From positions 1,550,001 through 1,614,000 of the forward strand of contig JASGHK010000008.1 of assembly GCA_049841135.1 (NCBI GenBank): a stretch of 64,000 nucleotides of DNA, given 5' to 3'. The notes under the pieces were generated by a model. It was given only the letters and a program-made list of their open reading frames with translations. It searched no databases and was not told where the DNA came from. The DNA comes from JACRCT01 sp049841135 (lineage in GTDB: Bacteria > Myxococcota > Myxococcia > Myxococcales > UBA5297). Shown here piece by piece: positions 1-11,361 of this stretch. The position numbers and the translations under genes were made by a program. Positions within the stretch are counted from its first letter, which is position 1, and each line of letters begins with the position of its first letter.

Positions 1-46
1 GCGGGAGGGGGAGCTCGCTGGGAGATCCCTGCGCGAGCCCCATTAC

Positions 47-1639
47 TTGAACGCCGAGCGCGGCGTCCGCTCTTGGCTCCTCACGCGCGACCACAAGCGG
101 ATCGGCGTCATGTTCCTGGTGCTGACCTCGCTCGCCTTCCTCGTCGGTGGGATCTTCGCGCTGCTGCTGCGCATCAAGCTGTTCTGGCCCGGCGCGGCGA
201 TGATGGACCCCATCACCTACAACCGGCTCTTCACGCTGCACGGGGTGGTGATGGTCTGGCTCTTCATGATCCCCGCCATCCCCTCGGCCTTCGGCAACTT
301 CCTCGTGCCGCTGATGATCGGCGCGCGCGACGTCGCCTTCCCGCGCCTCAACCTGCTCTCGGTCTACCTGTACGCGGCGGGAGCAGCCATCGCGCTGTGG
401 GGCATGGTCCACGGCGGCGCGGACACCGGCTGGACCTTCTACACGCCCTACTCCACCACCTCGCCCACCCAGGTCGTCCCCGTCCTCCTGGGCGTCTTCG
501 TCATCGGCTTCTCCACCATCCTCACCGGGCTCAACTTCATCGTCACCGTCCACACCCTGCGCGCACCGGGGATGACCTGGCTGCGCCTGCCGCTCTTCGT
601 CTGGTCCATCTACGGGACCTCGATCATCCAGGTGCTGGCGACGCCGGTGCTGGGGCTGGTGCTGCTGCTGGTCGCGGTGGAGCACGCCTTCGGCTTCGGC
701 CTGTTCGACCCGGCGATGGGCGGGGACCCGGTGCTCTTCCAGCACCTGTTCTGGTTCTACTCGCACCCGGCGGTCTACATCATGGTGCTGCCGGCGATGG
801 CGGTGATGAGCGAGGTGGTCTGCGCCTACGCCCACAAGAACCCGTTCAACTACAAGGCCATCGCCTACAGCTCGCTGGGCATCGCCTTCGTCGGCTTCTT
901 CACCTGGGGCCACCACATGTTCGTGTCGGGGCAGTCGACCTTCGACTCGGGCGTGTTCGGCGTGCTGTCGATGCTGGTGGGCATCTTCACCGCCATCAAG
1001 GTCTTCAACTGGGTGGGCACGCTCTACAAGGGCTCCATCGACTTCCGGGCGCCGTACATCTACGTGCTGGGCTTCCTGTTCTTCCTGGTCTTCGGCGGCA
1101 TGACCGGCGTCGCGGTGGCGACCGTCTCGCTGGACGTGCACTGGACCGACACCTACTTCATCGTGGCGCACTTCCACTTCATCATGGTGGGGGTCACCAT
1201 CATGGCGTTCCTGATGGGGCTCCACTACTGGTTCCCCAAGCTCTTCGGGCGGCTCTACCCGGAGAGGCCGGCGATGGTCGCCGCGGTGGTCATCACCTTC
1301 GGGTTCATCGCCACGTTCCTGCCGCAGTTCCTCCTGGGCAACGCGGGGATGCCGCGGCGCTACTACAGCTACCCGGAGCGCTACCACGTGCTGCACGTCG
1401 CCTCGAGCCTGGGCGCGACGCTGCTCTTCTTCGGGCTCGCGCTGGTGCTGGCCTACCTGCTCGTCGCGCTCGTCAAGGGAGAGCGGTCGCCGCAGAACCC
1501 GTGGGGCTCGAAGGGCCACGAGTGGCTCTCGGCCACGCCGCCGACCAAGCACAACTTCGAGACGCCGCCGGTCTTCACCGGCCCGCCGCACGACTACTCG
1601 ACCGGCTTCGTCCCGCTGGCGCCGGAGGAGAAGCCGTGA
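47..1639 (+). CDS. ctaD: cytochrome c oxidase subunit I (aa3-type)
   Basis: Catalytic subunit of the terminal haem-copper oxidase in the inner membrane, reducing O2 to water and pumping protons. The 530-residue product has about 12 membrane helices. Visible ligands are His65 (LHGVV, low-spin haem), His240 in the HPAVY motif (CuB, beside the conserved Tyr), His289-His290 in GHHM (CuB) and His375/His377 in AHFHF (haems a3 and a). Length fits the family. The start is uncertain. TTG at 47 overlaps a TGA at 48-50 that could end an upstream subunit II gene, suggesting translational coupling, but the frame stays open to the window edge. The stop overlaps the GTG of the subunit III gene. Family assignment is firm. 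Confidence 0.97.
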   Translation: MNAERGVRSWLLTRDHKRIGVMFLVLTSLAFLVGGIFALLLRIKLFWPGAAMMDPITYNRLFTLHGVVMVWLFMIPAIPSAFGNFLVPLMIGARDVAFPRLNLLSVYLYAAGAAIALWGMVHGGADTGWTFYTPYSTTSPTQVVPVLLGVFVIGFSTILTGLNFIVTVHTLRAPGMTWLRLPLFVWSIYGTSIIQVLATPVLGLVLLLVAVEHAFGFGLFDPAMGGDPVLFQHLFWFYSHPAVYIMVLPAMAVMSEVVCAYAHKNPFNYKAIAYSSLGIAFVGFFTWGHHMFVSGQSTFDSGVFGVLSMLVGIFTAIKVFNWVGTLYKGSIDFRAPYIYVLGFLFFLVFGGMTGVAVATVSLDVHWTDTYFIVAHFHFIMVGVTIMAFLMGLHYWFPKLFGRLYPERPAMVAAVVITFGFIATFLPQFLLGNAGMPRRYYSYPERYHVLHVASSLGATLLFFGLALVLAYLLVALVKGERSPQNPWGSKGHEWLSATPPTKHNFETPPVFTGPPHDYSTGFVPLAPEEKP

Positions 1640-2295
1640 GCGGCCAGGCCGAGACCTCGGCTCGCCGCCTCGCCGAGCACTTCGAGTCGCCCGAGAAGCA
1701 GGCCCACGCGGCGCGGCTGGGGATGTGGATCTTCCTGGCGACCGAGGCGCTGCTCTTCGCCGGGCTCTTCGTCAGCTACGCCAACTACCGGGTGCAGTTT
1801 CCAAACGAGTTCGCCAAGGCGAGCGAGCACCTCAAGACGTGGATCGGCACGGCCAACACCTTCGTGCTGCTGACGAGCTCGCTCTTCGTCGCGCTCGCGG
1901 TGCACTTCGCGCGCGCCGGACGGGCGAGGCTCACCACGGCGATGCTGGTCGCCGGGCTCGCGCTCGGCGTGGCGTTCATGGGCCTCAAGGCGCTCGAGTA
2001 CTACGAGGACTTCCGCGAGGGGCTGCTGCCGGGGCGCTACCTGTCGAACCCCGAGCTGCTCTCCGCGGGTGCCGCGGGCACGGGCATCTTCCTGTCGCTC
2101 TACTGGCTGATGACGGCGCTGCACGCGGTCCACGTGACGGTGGGGATGTCGATCCTCGCGTTCCTGGCGGTGCTCGCGTGGCGAGGGACTTTCTCGGCGA
2201 GCTACGACACGCCCATCGAGCTGGGCGGCATGTACTGGCACCTGGTGGACCTGGTCTGGATCTTCCTGTGGCCGCTGCTCTACCTGGTGACCTGA
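1636..2295 (+). CDS. ctaE: cytochrome c oxidase subunit III
   Basis: Non-catalytic core subunit of the same oxidase. The 219-residue product has about five membrane helices and ends in the conserved stretch YWHLVDLVWIFLWPLLYL, where His-Leu-Val-Asp is the family signature. Another signature, HAVHVTVG, lies near residue 160. The start is GTG at 1636, overlapping the ctaD stop (GTGA), so translation is probably coupled. It is shorter than mitochondrial subunit III, as is usual for bacterial five-helix forms. It lies in the same operon as the subunit I and IV genes. Confidence 0.95.
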   Translation: MSGQAETSARRLAEHFESPEKQAHAARLGMWIFLATEALLFAGLFVSYANYRVQFPNEFAKASEHLKTWIGTANTFVLLTSSLFVALAVHFARAGRARLTTAMLVAGLALGVAFMGLKALEYYEDFREGLLPGRYLSNPELLSAGAAGTGIFLSLYWLMTALHAVHVTVGMSILAFLAVLAWRGTFSASYDTPIELGGMYWHLVDLVWIFLWPLLYLVT

Positions 2296-2308
2296 GGAGG
2301 GAAGAGCC

Positions 2309-2734
2309 ATGAGCTTCGCGCACCGCGAGCACGAGGCGTCGGCAAAGATCGGCGCGCCGCACTACCTGGCGGTCTGGGTGGCGCTCCTGGTGCTCGCCGC
2401 CGGCAGCTTCCTCTTCGCGCGCGTCCACCCGCCCGAGCCCTGGGCCCTCCTGGTGGCGATGGCGGTGGCGTTCGTGAAGGCGGCGCTGGTGATGCTGGTC
2501 TTCATGCACCTGTGGGCGCACCGGGGCGCGTCGCGGCTGGCCATGGCGGTGGCCTTCGGGTTCATCGCGCTGCTGATGAGCCTGACCGTGGCGGACGTGG
2601 TGACCCGGCTGCCGGTGGCGAACCCGCCGCAGTCGGAGCAGGCGAGGCCGTATCTGAAGGAGCAGCCGCCCAGGCCGTGGTCTGGCGAGCAGAACCAGAT
2701 GCCTGATCGGCAGCCGCACTTCCGGACACCGTAG
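2309..2734 (+). CDS. cytochrome c oxidase subunit IV, prokaryotic type
   Basis: Small accessory subunit (141 residues) of the COX4_pro family. Three hydrophobic helices lie at about residues 19-40, 48-70 and 77-97, and the conserved K-A-x-L-V-M-x-F-M-H-L segment sits in helix 2. The last 40 residues are hydrophilic and Pro/Gln-rich, longer than in most homologues, and probably a cytoplasmic tail. The ATG follows a GAGGAGGGAAGAG ribosome site only 13 bases after the ctaE stop, so it is the last gene of the oxidase operon. The role is inferred from family and position. Confidence 0.88.
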   Translation: MSFAHREHEASAKIGAPHYLAVWVALLVLAAGSFLFARVHPPEPWALLVAMAVAFVKAALVMLVFMHLWAHRGASRLAMAVAFGFIALLMSLTVADVVTRLPVANPPQSEQARPYLKEQPPRPWSGEQNQMPDRQPHFRTP

Positions 2735-2877
2735 ACGCGGACCACACGGGCTGGCCCGCGACGCACGCCCTGCTGGTCGCCGGGCTCCCGGTCGTTCTAC
2801 CCTCACCGCCAGTCTTCGAAGGGGCCGCCACTGCACCGGGCGGACGCTCCAGTTCTTGCGGAGACCGAGGGGTTCCG

Positions 2878-5064
<2,187 letters not shown>

Positions 5065-5149
5065 GCCCGTGATCTCGCCGCGGTGCTGAGCTGTTTGGCG
5101 ATGCACGCACTGCTGGACAACCCCACGATCCATTTGGAACCCTGGGCGC

Positions 5150-5626
5150 GTGGATCCCATCGCCACCTACACGGAGCGCCTCCTGGAAGTGCGCAGGCAC
5201 TTCGCCCTCTACCCGGACCGGGTGGTCGTCGAGGCCCGGTGGCGCTGGCGCGGCCGCTTCCAGACGACCGTTCCGCTCGGCACCCTCCAGCCCGAGGTCC
5301 GGCGCTTCGAGGTGCGCTACCGCCTCCACCGCTACGCCGGCTGGGCGTTTGCCCTGTCGCTGCTCGCCTTCGCGGTGGTCTTCACGCAGTCCAAGGCAAC
5401 GGCCGTCGAGGGGCTCGGCCTTCTGCTGGTCGCGGCCGCAGCCGCCAGCGGCGTGCTCCTGGCGCTCAGCTACCCGTTGCGCCGCATCGCCTTCGCCCGC
5501 TTCGCCCCTCGCTCCGGGCGTGGAGGCCTGGACATCGGGCGCGCTTCCAACGACGCCAGGACCTTCGACGCCTTCGTCGAGCGGGTCCTGCGGCAGATCA
5601 AGCAGTGTCCACGGACTGGAGCGTAG
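5150..5626 (+). CDS. hypothetical two-helix membrane protein
   Basis: A 158-residue protein of unknown function. Residues 1-60 are basic and hydrophilic with a PH-like beta pattern, followed by two hydrophobic helices (about 65-83 and 89-110) separated by a short loop. The C-terminal 50 residues are cytoplasmic in style. The layout resembles bacterial PH-domain membrane proteins, but I see no decisive motif. It starts at GTG 5150 with only a weak ribosome site, 85 bases after the kinase stop on the same strand, so it may be co-transcribed with the kinase. A shorter start cannot be excluded. Confidence 0.6.
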   Translation: MDPIATYTERLLEVRRHFALYPDRVVVEARWRWRGRFQTTVPLGTLQPEVRRFEVRYRLHRYAGWAFALSLLAFAVVFTQSKATAVEGLGLLLVAAAAASGVLLALSYPLRRIAFARFAPRSGRGGLDIGRASNDARTFDAFVERVLRQIKQCPRTGA

Positions 5627-5634
5627 GCGTCCGC

Positions 5635-5659
5635 CCCCTCGACAAGCTCGGGGTGTCGG
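5635..5659. repeat. REP-like palindromic repeat, copy 1
   Basis: The core CCCCTCGACAAGCTCGGGG is an imperfect palindrome just after the stop of the 5150 gene. A near-identical copy with one core difference lies at 54626-54650, also downstream of a plus-strand gene. This suggests a dispersed intergenic palindrome (REP/BIME-like). No role is shown by the sequence. Confidence 0.55.
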
Positions 5660-5804
5660 ATGCTGCTCTGCCCCCCACAGGCTCCGGGTCTTGGATTCTC
5701 TGCTCCGCGCCGAGACTTCCCGAATCCTCCGTCACAGCCTTCCCCTGCCCCTCCTGGCGCCCTCTGAACTACAATCCCGGCCTTCTTCGAGCCTAGGAGC
5801 CACC

Positions 5805-6567
5805 ATGCGTTCGTTGCGGCTTTCGACCTTCGGGCTGGCCATCGCCTGTTCGCTTGCAGCTTGTGGGAATCCCCCGAAGGCCGGCCCCGACGCCGGCCTT
5901 CCGCCGGAGCAGTACTTCGGCCTGCAGAAGGGCCGCTGCTTCGAGTACACGACCAGCGACGTCGCCCAGACCAACCCCGCCCTCGGCGTGGTGGTGGAGC
6001 GCATGGACAGCACGCAGTTCCCGGTGCCGACCTACGAGGTCACCTACCGCATCGGCGGCGGCATCGCGATGCTCGACTACGTGGCCTTCGGCAGCGACAA
6101 CTCGATGCTGCTCTACAAGCGGTCGTTCCCGGGCGGGAAGACCTACCTCTACGACCCGCCGCTCAAGCGCCTGGCGGAGCCGGTCGTCCCCAACGACCGG
6201 ATTCGAGTCCTCGAGCGAGGTCCGTACCTACGACGGGACCGGCACGCTGCTGAGCAACGAGACGCACAACTTCACCGCCGACATCTTCGACAGCAGCGAC
6301 GTCGCGCTGCCCGTCGGCAAGACGGTCACCGCCAGCAAGATCGCCTTCCAGGAGAAGAAGACCGACGGCACCGCCGCCACCCGCTCCGAGTTCCGCACCT
6401 TCACCGCCGGCACCGGCGACAAGGAGGCCGCCGACGGCTTCGTGAAGATCGAGTTCGACTTCTCCATCGGCGGCTCCAGCCCCAGCCTCGTCTACAAGCT
6501 CCAGAAGGTGCGCGACCTGGGCGAGGACCCGACCAGCGCCAACCCGCCCTGCGGCGGGGCCCAGTAG
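5805..6567 (+). CDS. hypothetical lipoprotein, frameshifted near 6202
   Basis: A secreted lipoprotein of unknown function, about 253 residues once repaired. The N-terminus has a signal peptide with the lipobox L-A-A-C (Cys22), preceded by an AGGAG site at 5796. The first 135 codons read from 5805. From about 6202 the rest (ESSSEVRTYDG to CGGAQ) lies one base on, in the +1 frame, and runs to TAG 6565-6567. Deleting one T from GGATTC at 6199-6204 (giving GGATC) restores a single continuous protein. A candidate -10 box TACAAT lies at 5770-5775. I recognise no domain. It is followed by another lipoprotein gene on the same strand. Confidence 0.7.
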
Positions 6568-6629
6568 CTCTCGCTTCCGCTTCCCAACCACCCACCCGCC
6601 GGCTCGACCTCCGGCGCCAGAGGGATGCC

Positions 6630-7466
6630 ATGAACCGCACGCTCCTGTCCGCCGTCGCCGCGCTCGCCTGCTTCGGCCTGGCCTGCACCACCGCCAAGCC
6701 CGCCCCGGAAGAGGGCGCCGCTTCGACCGGCGCCGCCGTCAGCGCCGAGACCTTCAAGCTCGAGGAGCAGGAGCAGGTCATCAACGGGCTCAAGGCGGTC
6801 GCGTCGGTCCGCCTGAAGAACGAGACCGCCGAGGCCGTGACCGTCAGCGGCGCGAGCTGGGAGGTGGTCATCGCCGGCAAGGTCGTCGCCAGCGGCCGCG
6901 CCGCCCTCTCCGCCAGCGTGCCTGGCGGCGGCGAGACCACGGTCGAGGTCCCGGCGCCGTTCGTCTACGCCCAGGGCGACGAGGCGGTGGCGGCGCTGGT
7001 GCAGCGCAAGGAGCCCATCGAGTACGCCGTGCGCGGCACGCTGGACGCCGGCGGGAGCAAGGTCGAGTTCGCCAAGGCCGGAGCCATCCGCGCTCCGCGC
7101 ATGCCGTCGCTCAAGATGGCCAGCCTGGACGCGACGACCGCCCCGTCGGTGGGCGTGGCCTTCTCGATCATGGTCGACCTGGAGAACCCGAACACCTTCC
7201 CGCTGGTGCTGCAGAGTGCGCGCTGGAAGCTGACGGTGGCGGGCAAGCAGGCCGGCGAGGGCGTGTTCGACCGCACGGCGCCCAAGGCCGCCAGCCACAC
7301 GAGCTTCCCGATCGAGGTCCTCATCCCGCCGGAGGAGGTCAAGGAGCGCAAGGAGCTGCAGGGCTCGACGGTGCCGTACGCGCTCGAAGCGGAGATCGAC
7401 CTGGGCGCGGCGAAGGTGAAGCTCGAGCAGGCGGCGGAGACGCGGCTGCTCCGGGCAGGCGACTGA
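6630..7466 (+). CDS. LEA type 2 / WHy-domain lipoprotein
   Basis: Envelope lipoprotein of 278 residues. The signal peptide ends at the lipobox G-L-A-C (Cys19). Two tandem repeats of about 115 residues follow. Each has the LEA14-like beta-sandwich pattern, with hydrophobic strands and a V-x-L-x-N-P/E-x-x-x-x-x-x-V element: VRLKNETAEAVTV near residue 53 and VDLENPNTFPLVL near 180. LEA2/WHy proteins are linked to desiccation or stress tolerance, but the bacterial role is not established. The start ATG follows AGAGGG at 6620. The gene lies 62 bases after the preceding lipoprotein gene and may be co-transcribed. Confidence 0.75.
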   Translation: MNRTLLSAVAALACFGLACTTAKPAPEEGAASTGAAVSAETFKLEEQEQVINGLKAVASVRLKNETAEAVTVSGASWEVVIAGKVVASGRAALSASVPGGGETTVEVPAPFVYAQGDEAVAALVQRKEPIEYAVRGTLDAGGSKVEFAKAGAIRAPRMPSLKMASLDATTAPSVGVAFSIMVDLENPNTFPLVLQSARWKLTVAGKQAGEGVFDRTAPKAASHTSFPIEVLIPPEEVKERKELQGSTVPYALEAEIDLGAAKVKLEQAAETRLLRAGD

Positions 7467-7525
7467 GCAGTCCCCGGCTCCCAACCTCTTCCTCGATCCG
7501 TCGTCTCCGCGTGGGCTGACCTGCC

Positions 7526-7930
7526 ATGACCGCTCTGCTGCTCTCCCTCGTCCTCTCCGCCGCTCCGCAGACCTTCTACGTCGACCTGGAGCCGTCCTCG
7601 GTCAACCTGAGCTGGCAGCCGGCCATCGTGGCCGGCGCGGTGGAGGAGGTTCGCGCCTCCCACGGCCGCCAGGCGTTCCCCAAGGGCGACGAGCGGAGCA
7701 AGACCGCCCGCTTCCTGCTGGCCTTGAGGGTCGCGTCCTCCCACACCACCGCCCTGGTGGTGGTGAAGATCTTCGAGCTCGCCGACGGCAAGCTCGTGCG
7801 CACGAGCCAGGTCGCGCTGGAGAACGTGACCACCAAGGAGAAGTGCGTCGCCGAGGTGCGGGCGCTGGTGAAGAAGGAGCTCGAGGCGCTGCCAGTCGAC
7901 CTGCCGGAGCCCAAGAAGAAGAAGGAGTAG
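7526..7930 (+). CDS. hypothetical secreted protein
   Basis: A 134-residue protein with a short hydrophobic N-terminus (about 1-15) consistent with a signal peptide. A mixed alpha/beta body follows, with a Lys-rich end (KKKKE). Segment 66-90 looks like paired beta strands, and the single Cys is near residue 111. I recognise no family. It starts at ATG 7526, 59 bases after the LEA-like gene, and precedes a peptidase gene that has its own promoter-like box. Confidence 0.6.
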   Translation: MTALLLSLVLSAAPQTFYVDLEPSSVNLSWQPAIVAGAVEEVRASHGRQAFPKGDERSKTARFLLALRVASSHTTALVVVKIFELADGKLVRTSQVALENVTTKEKCVAEVRALVKKELEALPVDLPEPKKKKE

Positions 7931-7964
7931 GTTTCGGCGAAGACGTCTCCGCGGCGCGGTCGGG

Positions 7965-7970
7965 TACAAT
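7965..7970 (+). promoter_or_regulatory. candidate -10 box with leaderless start for the M64 peptidase gene
   Basis: TACAAT ends 8 bases before the ATG at 7979. A transcript starting at the usual distance would begin on or beside the start codon, so the mRNA would be leaderless. No ribosome site precedes the ATG and no good -35 is visible. Confidence 0.5.
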
Positions 7971-7978
7971 CGCCCGCC

Positions 7979-9388
7979 ATGACTTCCCTCCTCCTCGCGC
8001 TCCTCACCGCGGCCGCCGCCCCGACGCCTGCGGCTGCCCCCGCAGCGCCCAAGACCTTCCGCGTCGACTTCTTCCACACCGGCAACGCCACCACCGAGCT
8101 CTTGAGCCTCGACCGCCTCGTCGTCGAGCCACTGGCCTGGCCCGGCAGTCCAGCCCAGACCGTCGACGAGACGAACCTGGGCAAGTACCTCTTCGAGGTG
8201 CGCGAGCGCGGCACCAACCGCCTCGTCTTCTCCCGCGGCTTCGCGTCGATCTACGGCGAGTGGGAGACGACGCCCGAGGCCAAGGTGGCGAACCGCACCT
8301 TCCACGAGTCGCTCCGCTTCCCGCTGCCGGCCACCCCGGTGCAGGTGCTGCTCAAGAAGCGCGACGCCCACAACGCCTTCCGGGAGATCTGGTCGCTGGA
8401 GATCGACCCCAAGGACATGTTCGTCGACCCGTCCAAGCCCGCCTCGCCCGGAGCGCTGGTCAAGCTCCTCGAGAGCGGCGAGCCGTCGAAGAAGGTCGAC
8501 CTGCTCATCCTCGGCGACGGCTACACCGCCGCGGAGCGCGGCAAGTTCGAGAAGGATGCCAAGAAGCTCGTGGACATCCTCTTCAGCTACTCGCCCTTCA
8601 AGGAGCGCAAGGGCGACTTCAACGTCTGGGGCCTGTGCCCGCCCTCCGAGGAGAGCGGCATCTCGCGGCCCTCGACCGGCCTGCACCGCCGCTCGCGGGT
8701 GGGCGCCACCTACGACGCCTTCGGGAGCGAGCGCTACATCCTGACCTTCGACAACCGCGAGCTGCGCGACGTGGCCTCCTTCGCGCCGTACGAGTTCGTG
8801 GAGATCCTCGCCAACGGCAAGACCTACGGCGGCGGCGGCATCTTCAACCTCTTCGCCACCGTCGCCTCCGACAGCCTCTGGGCGCCGTACATCTTCGTCC
8901 ACGAGCTGGGCCACCACTTCGCCGGCCTGGGCGACGAGTACTACACCTCGGACACGGCCTACGAGGCCCCCGTGGAGAAGCTCGAGCCGTGGGAGCCGAA
9001 CACCACCGCCAACGCCGATCCCGCGACGCTCAAGTGGAAGGCGCTCTTGACCTCCGGAGTACCGGTGCCGACGCCGTGGTCGAAGGAGGCCTTCGAGAAG
9101 GCCTCGATGGAGTTCCAGAAGAAGCGCCGCGCCATCCGCGCCGCCAACAAGCCCGAGGAGGAGATGGACGCGCTCTTCACCGAGGAGAAGGGCATCGAGA
9201 GCAAGCTGCTCTCCGCCGACTCGTACGCGGGCAAGGTCGGCGCGTTCGAGGGCGCCAACTACGAGGCCAAGGGCTACTACCGCCCCCAGAACGACTGCGT
9301 GATGTTCTCGCGCAACCAGGTGCCGTTCTGCGGCGTCTGCCAGCAGGCCGTCAACCGCGTCATCGATTTCTATTCGAGCAAGAAGTAA
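7979..9388 (+). CDS. M64-family metallopeptidase
   Basis: Secreted zinc peptidase of the M64 (IgA peptidase-like) family, 469 residues. A signal peptide of about 22 residues is followed by a beta-rich N-terminal domain and then the catalytic domain. The active-site motif HELGHHFAGLGDEYY lies near residue 311 and holds the HExxH-like HELGH zinc site and the downstream Asp/Glu typical of M64. LLILGDGYTAAE, near residue 172, is the other family hallmark. Cysteines near the C-terminus (NDCVMF, FCGVCQQ) fit the conserved disulphide region. It ends 20 bases before the fucose-isomerase-like gene. The substrate is unknown. Confidence 0.88.
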   Translation: MTSLLLALLTAAAAPTPAAAPAAPKTFRVDFFHTGNATTELLSLDRLVVEPLAWPGSPAQTVDETNLGKYLFEVRERGTNRLVFSRGFASIYGEWETTPEAKVANRTFHESLRFPLPATPVQVLLKKRDAHNAFREIWSLEIDPKDMFVDPSKPASPGALVKLLESGEPSKKVDLLILGDGYTAAERGKFEKDAKKLVDILFSYSPFKERKGDFNVWGLCPPSEESGISRPSTGLHRRSRVGATYDAFGSERYILTFDNRELRDVASFAPYEFVEILANGKTYGGGGIFNLFATVASDSLWAPYIFVHELGHHFAGLGDEYYTSDTAYEAPVEKLEPWEPNTTANADPATLKWKALLTSGVPVPTPWSKEAFEKASMEFQKKRRAIRAANKPEEEMDALFTEEKGIESKLLSADSYAGKVGAFEGANYEAKGYYRPQNDCVMFSRNQVPFCGVCQQAVNRVIDFYSSKK

Positions 9389-9408
9389 TCGCCGAGCCGA
9401 GGTACGCC

Positions 9409-10647
9409 ATGAAGCTGGACCGCCGATTCTCGTTCTCCCCCGCCGCCTCCTCGCTGCACGACGCGGCCTCCGTGGACCGCATCCTCTCCGGGCTGGCCGA
9501 CGCGCTGGCCAAGGCCGGCGGCGTGCGCGCCGTGCCCGAGGACGCGCCGCTCGACCAGCCGCTGCTGCACGTCATCCTCACCGGCGGCACCGAGCGCCTG
9601 GTGCTGGAGCGGCTGCGGACCCGGGCGTCCAAGTCGCACCGCGAGCCGGTGATCCTGGTCGCCCACCCGGCGCACAACTCGCTGGCCGCGAGCCTGGAGA
9701 TCCTCGCCCGGGTGCGTGCCGACGGCGGCTCGGGCCGCATCGTGCTCGTCGAAGGCGACCCGGCCGGCGACGTGGAGCGCCTCCGCGAGACCGCGCACCT
9801 GTCGCACGTGGGCATCTCGCTGCGGCGCGCGCGGCTGGGGGCGGTGGGCGAGCCGAGCGAGTGGCTGGTGGCCAGCTCGCACAATGCCGCCACGGTGAAG
9901 AAGTCCTGGGGCCCGGAGGTGGTGTCCATCGCGCTGCGCGACTTCCACGAGAGGGTCGCCGCGGCGCAGGCCGACGCCGCGCTGTCGAAGGACCTGCTCT
10001 CGGGCGCCGGCAAGAGCGAGGTCCCGGAGGCCGAGGTGCTCAAGGCCAGCGGGGTCTACCGGGTGCTGGAGGCGCTGGTGGCCGAGCACCGGCTATGGGC
10101 GCTGACGGTGCGCTGCTTCGACCTGGTGACCCAGCAGCGCACCACCGGGTGCCTGGCGCTCTCCAAGCTGGCGGACGACGGCATCCCCGCGGGCTGTGAA
10201 GGCGACGTCCCGGCGGCGGTGGCCCTGCTGTGGATGCACCTGTTGACCGGCGACGCCGCGTGGATGGCGAACCCGGCGAGCATCTCGCCGCAGCGGGGCG
10301 AGATGGTGCTCGCGCACTGCACCGTGCCGCGGACGATGGTCCGCGCCTACGACGTGCGCACCCACTTCGAGTCCGACCTCGGCGTGGCAGTCGCCGGCGA
10401 GCTCGGCCCCGGGCCGGTGACGCTGGTCCGCATCGGCGGCGAGCAGCTGGAGCAGATCTGGCTGGCGGAGGGCGAGCTGGTGAAGGCGCCGCGGCAGGAG
10501 CGGCTGTGCCGGACCCAGGCGCTGGTCAAGGTGGACCCGGCGGCCCTGGAGCAGGTGCTCGAGCGGCCGCTCGGGAACCACCTGGTCATGATCCCGGGGC
10601 GCAAGGCGAAGCTGCTGCAGGCCTCGCGAGAGCTGATTCTGGAGTAG
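9409..10647 (+). CDS. L-fucose/L-arabinose isomerase-like protein
   Basis: A 412-residue cytosolic protein that resembles the FucI/AraA superfamily: an N-terminal Rossmann-like half, and a C-terminal half with the stretch GEMVLAHCTVPRTM that matches the fucose isomerase C-terminal domain. True sugar isomerases of this fold are larger (about 500-590 residues), and I cannot identify the full metal-binding triad, so the activity may differ. ATG at 9409 follows a weak CGAGG site. It lies 20 bases after the M64 gene and is probably in its transcript; the functional link is unclear. Confidence 0.7.
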   Translation: MKLDRRFSFSPAASSLHDAASVDRILSGLADALAKAGGVRAVPEDAPLDQPLLHVILTGGTERLVLERLRTRASKSHREPVILVAHPAHNSLAASLEILARVRADGGSGRIVLVEGDPAGDVERLRETAHLSHVGISLRRARLGAVGEPSEWLVASSHNAATVKKSWGPEVVSIALRDFHERVAAAQADAALSKDLLSGAGKSEVPEAEVLKASGVYRVLEALVAEHRLWALTVRCFDLVTQQRTTGCLALSKLADDGIPAGCEGDVPAAVALLWMHLLTGDAAWMANPASISPQRGEMVLAHCTVPRTMVRAYDVRTHFESDLGVAVAGELGPGPVTLVRIGGEQLEQIWLAEGELVKAPRQERLCRTQALVKVDPAALEQVLERPLGNHLVMIPGRKAKLLQASRELILE

Positions 10648-10686
10648 GGAACTTCGGGCTGCGGGCCTCGGGTCAAGCCCCGATCG

Positions 10687-11307
10687 CTACGGACAGGGCG
10701 CCGCGACACACCCCGCCGTCACGTCGCACTGCTGCGGCCGCAGGATGCCCTGCTCGTCCTTCACCGGCGGGCACAGGTCGTGGTTGGGCGTCTGCACGCA
10801 CCGCGCGCCCTCCTCCTGGCACTCGAGCGTGACGCAGGCGAACGGTGGCGCACCACAGGCCGAGGAGCGCTGGCAGATGCCGAAGAGGCCGGCGTTGCTA
10901 CAGGTCGCCGGGCCGTCGCAGAACTTGGAGTTGTCGCAGCCGCCGTCGGTATCGCAGGCCCGGCGCAGGACGACCGTCGCGTTGCCCTGCTCGACGTCCG
11001 GGAACTCGGCCATCACCCGACCTCGCGCCACCGCGTTGCCGGAGGCGTCTCGCGCCTCCACGAAGAGCTCGCGCTCGCCCGCACTCGACGAGGCCACCGT
11101 CGCGGTCAGCGGGAAGCTCTTGCCGGCCGTGGAGACCTCGGACAGCGTCGACGGCCCGAACCCCACCGCGACCTTGGAGATGATCGCCGAGGGCGAGTCG
11201 GGCGCTGGAGCCAGCTCCAGGCGCAGGAAGACGTACGGCGGGCGCAGGTCGCACGAAGCCAGGACGACGAGCAGGGCGGAGAGAGCGGTGAGCCGGGCGA
11301 GATGCAT
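10687..11307 (-). CDS. hypothetical Cys-rich lipoprotein
   Basis: A 206-residue lipoprotein with lipobox L-A-S-C (Cys19). A beta-sandwich-like N-terminal half is followed by a Cys-rich C-terminal half with about 13 cysteines (for example CDTDGGCDNSKFCDG and CNAGLFGICQ-type spacing) of the kind common in myxobacterial surface proteins. The function is unknown. A TAGTCT box on the minus strand (plus coordinates 11318-11323) ends 10 bases before the ATG, so the transcript could be nearly leaderless. It is convergent with the preceding gene. Confidence 0.65.
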   Translation of the reverse strand: MHLARLTALSALLVVLASCDLRPPYVFLRLELAPAPDSPSAIISKVAVGFGPSTLSEVSTAGKSFPLTATVASSSAGERELFVEARDASGNAVARGRVMAEFPDVEQGNATVVLRRACDTDGGCDNSKFCDGPATCSNAGLFGICQRSSACGAPPFACVTLECQEEGARCVQTPNHDLCPPVKDEQGILRPQQCDVTAGCVAAPCP

Positions 11308-11361
11308 GGTGCGGGCGAGACTACCACCCCACCCGACTTCGCCGACCTCGCGAGCGAGCGG

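Noticed and set aside
1..50. Tail of a subunit II gene ending at TGA 48-50
   Set aside because: The frame GRGSSLGDPCASPIT to a stop could be the C-terminus of cytochrome oxidase subunit II, but 15 residues are too few to identify and the ctaD frame is also open to the edge.
73..2295. A 740-codon open frame that overlaps most of the subunit I and III genes
   Set aside because: Its first part is Arg/Pro/Ala-rich in the wrong frame of ctaD. Only its last 220 codons (from 1636) read as subunit III.
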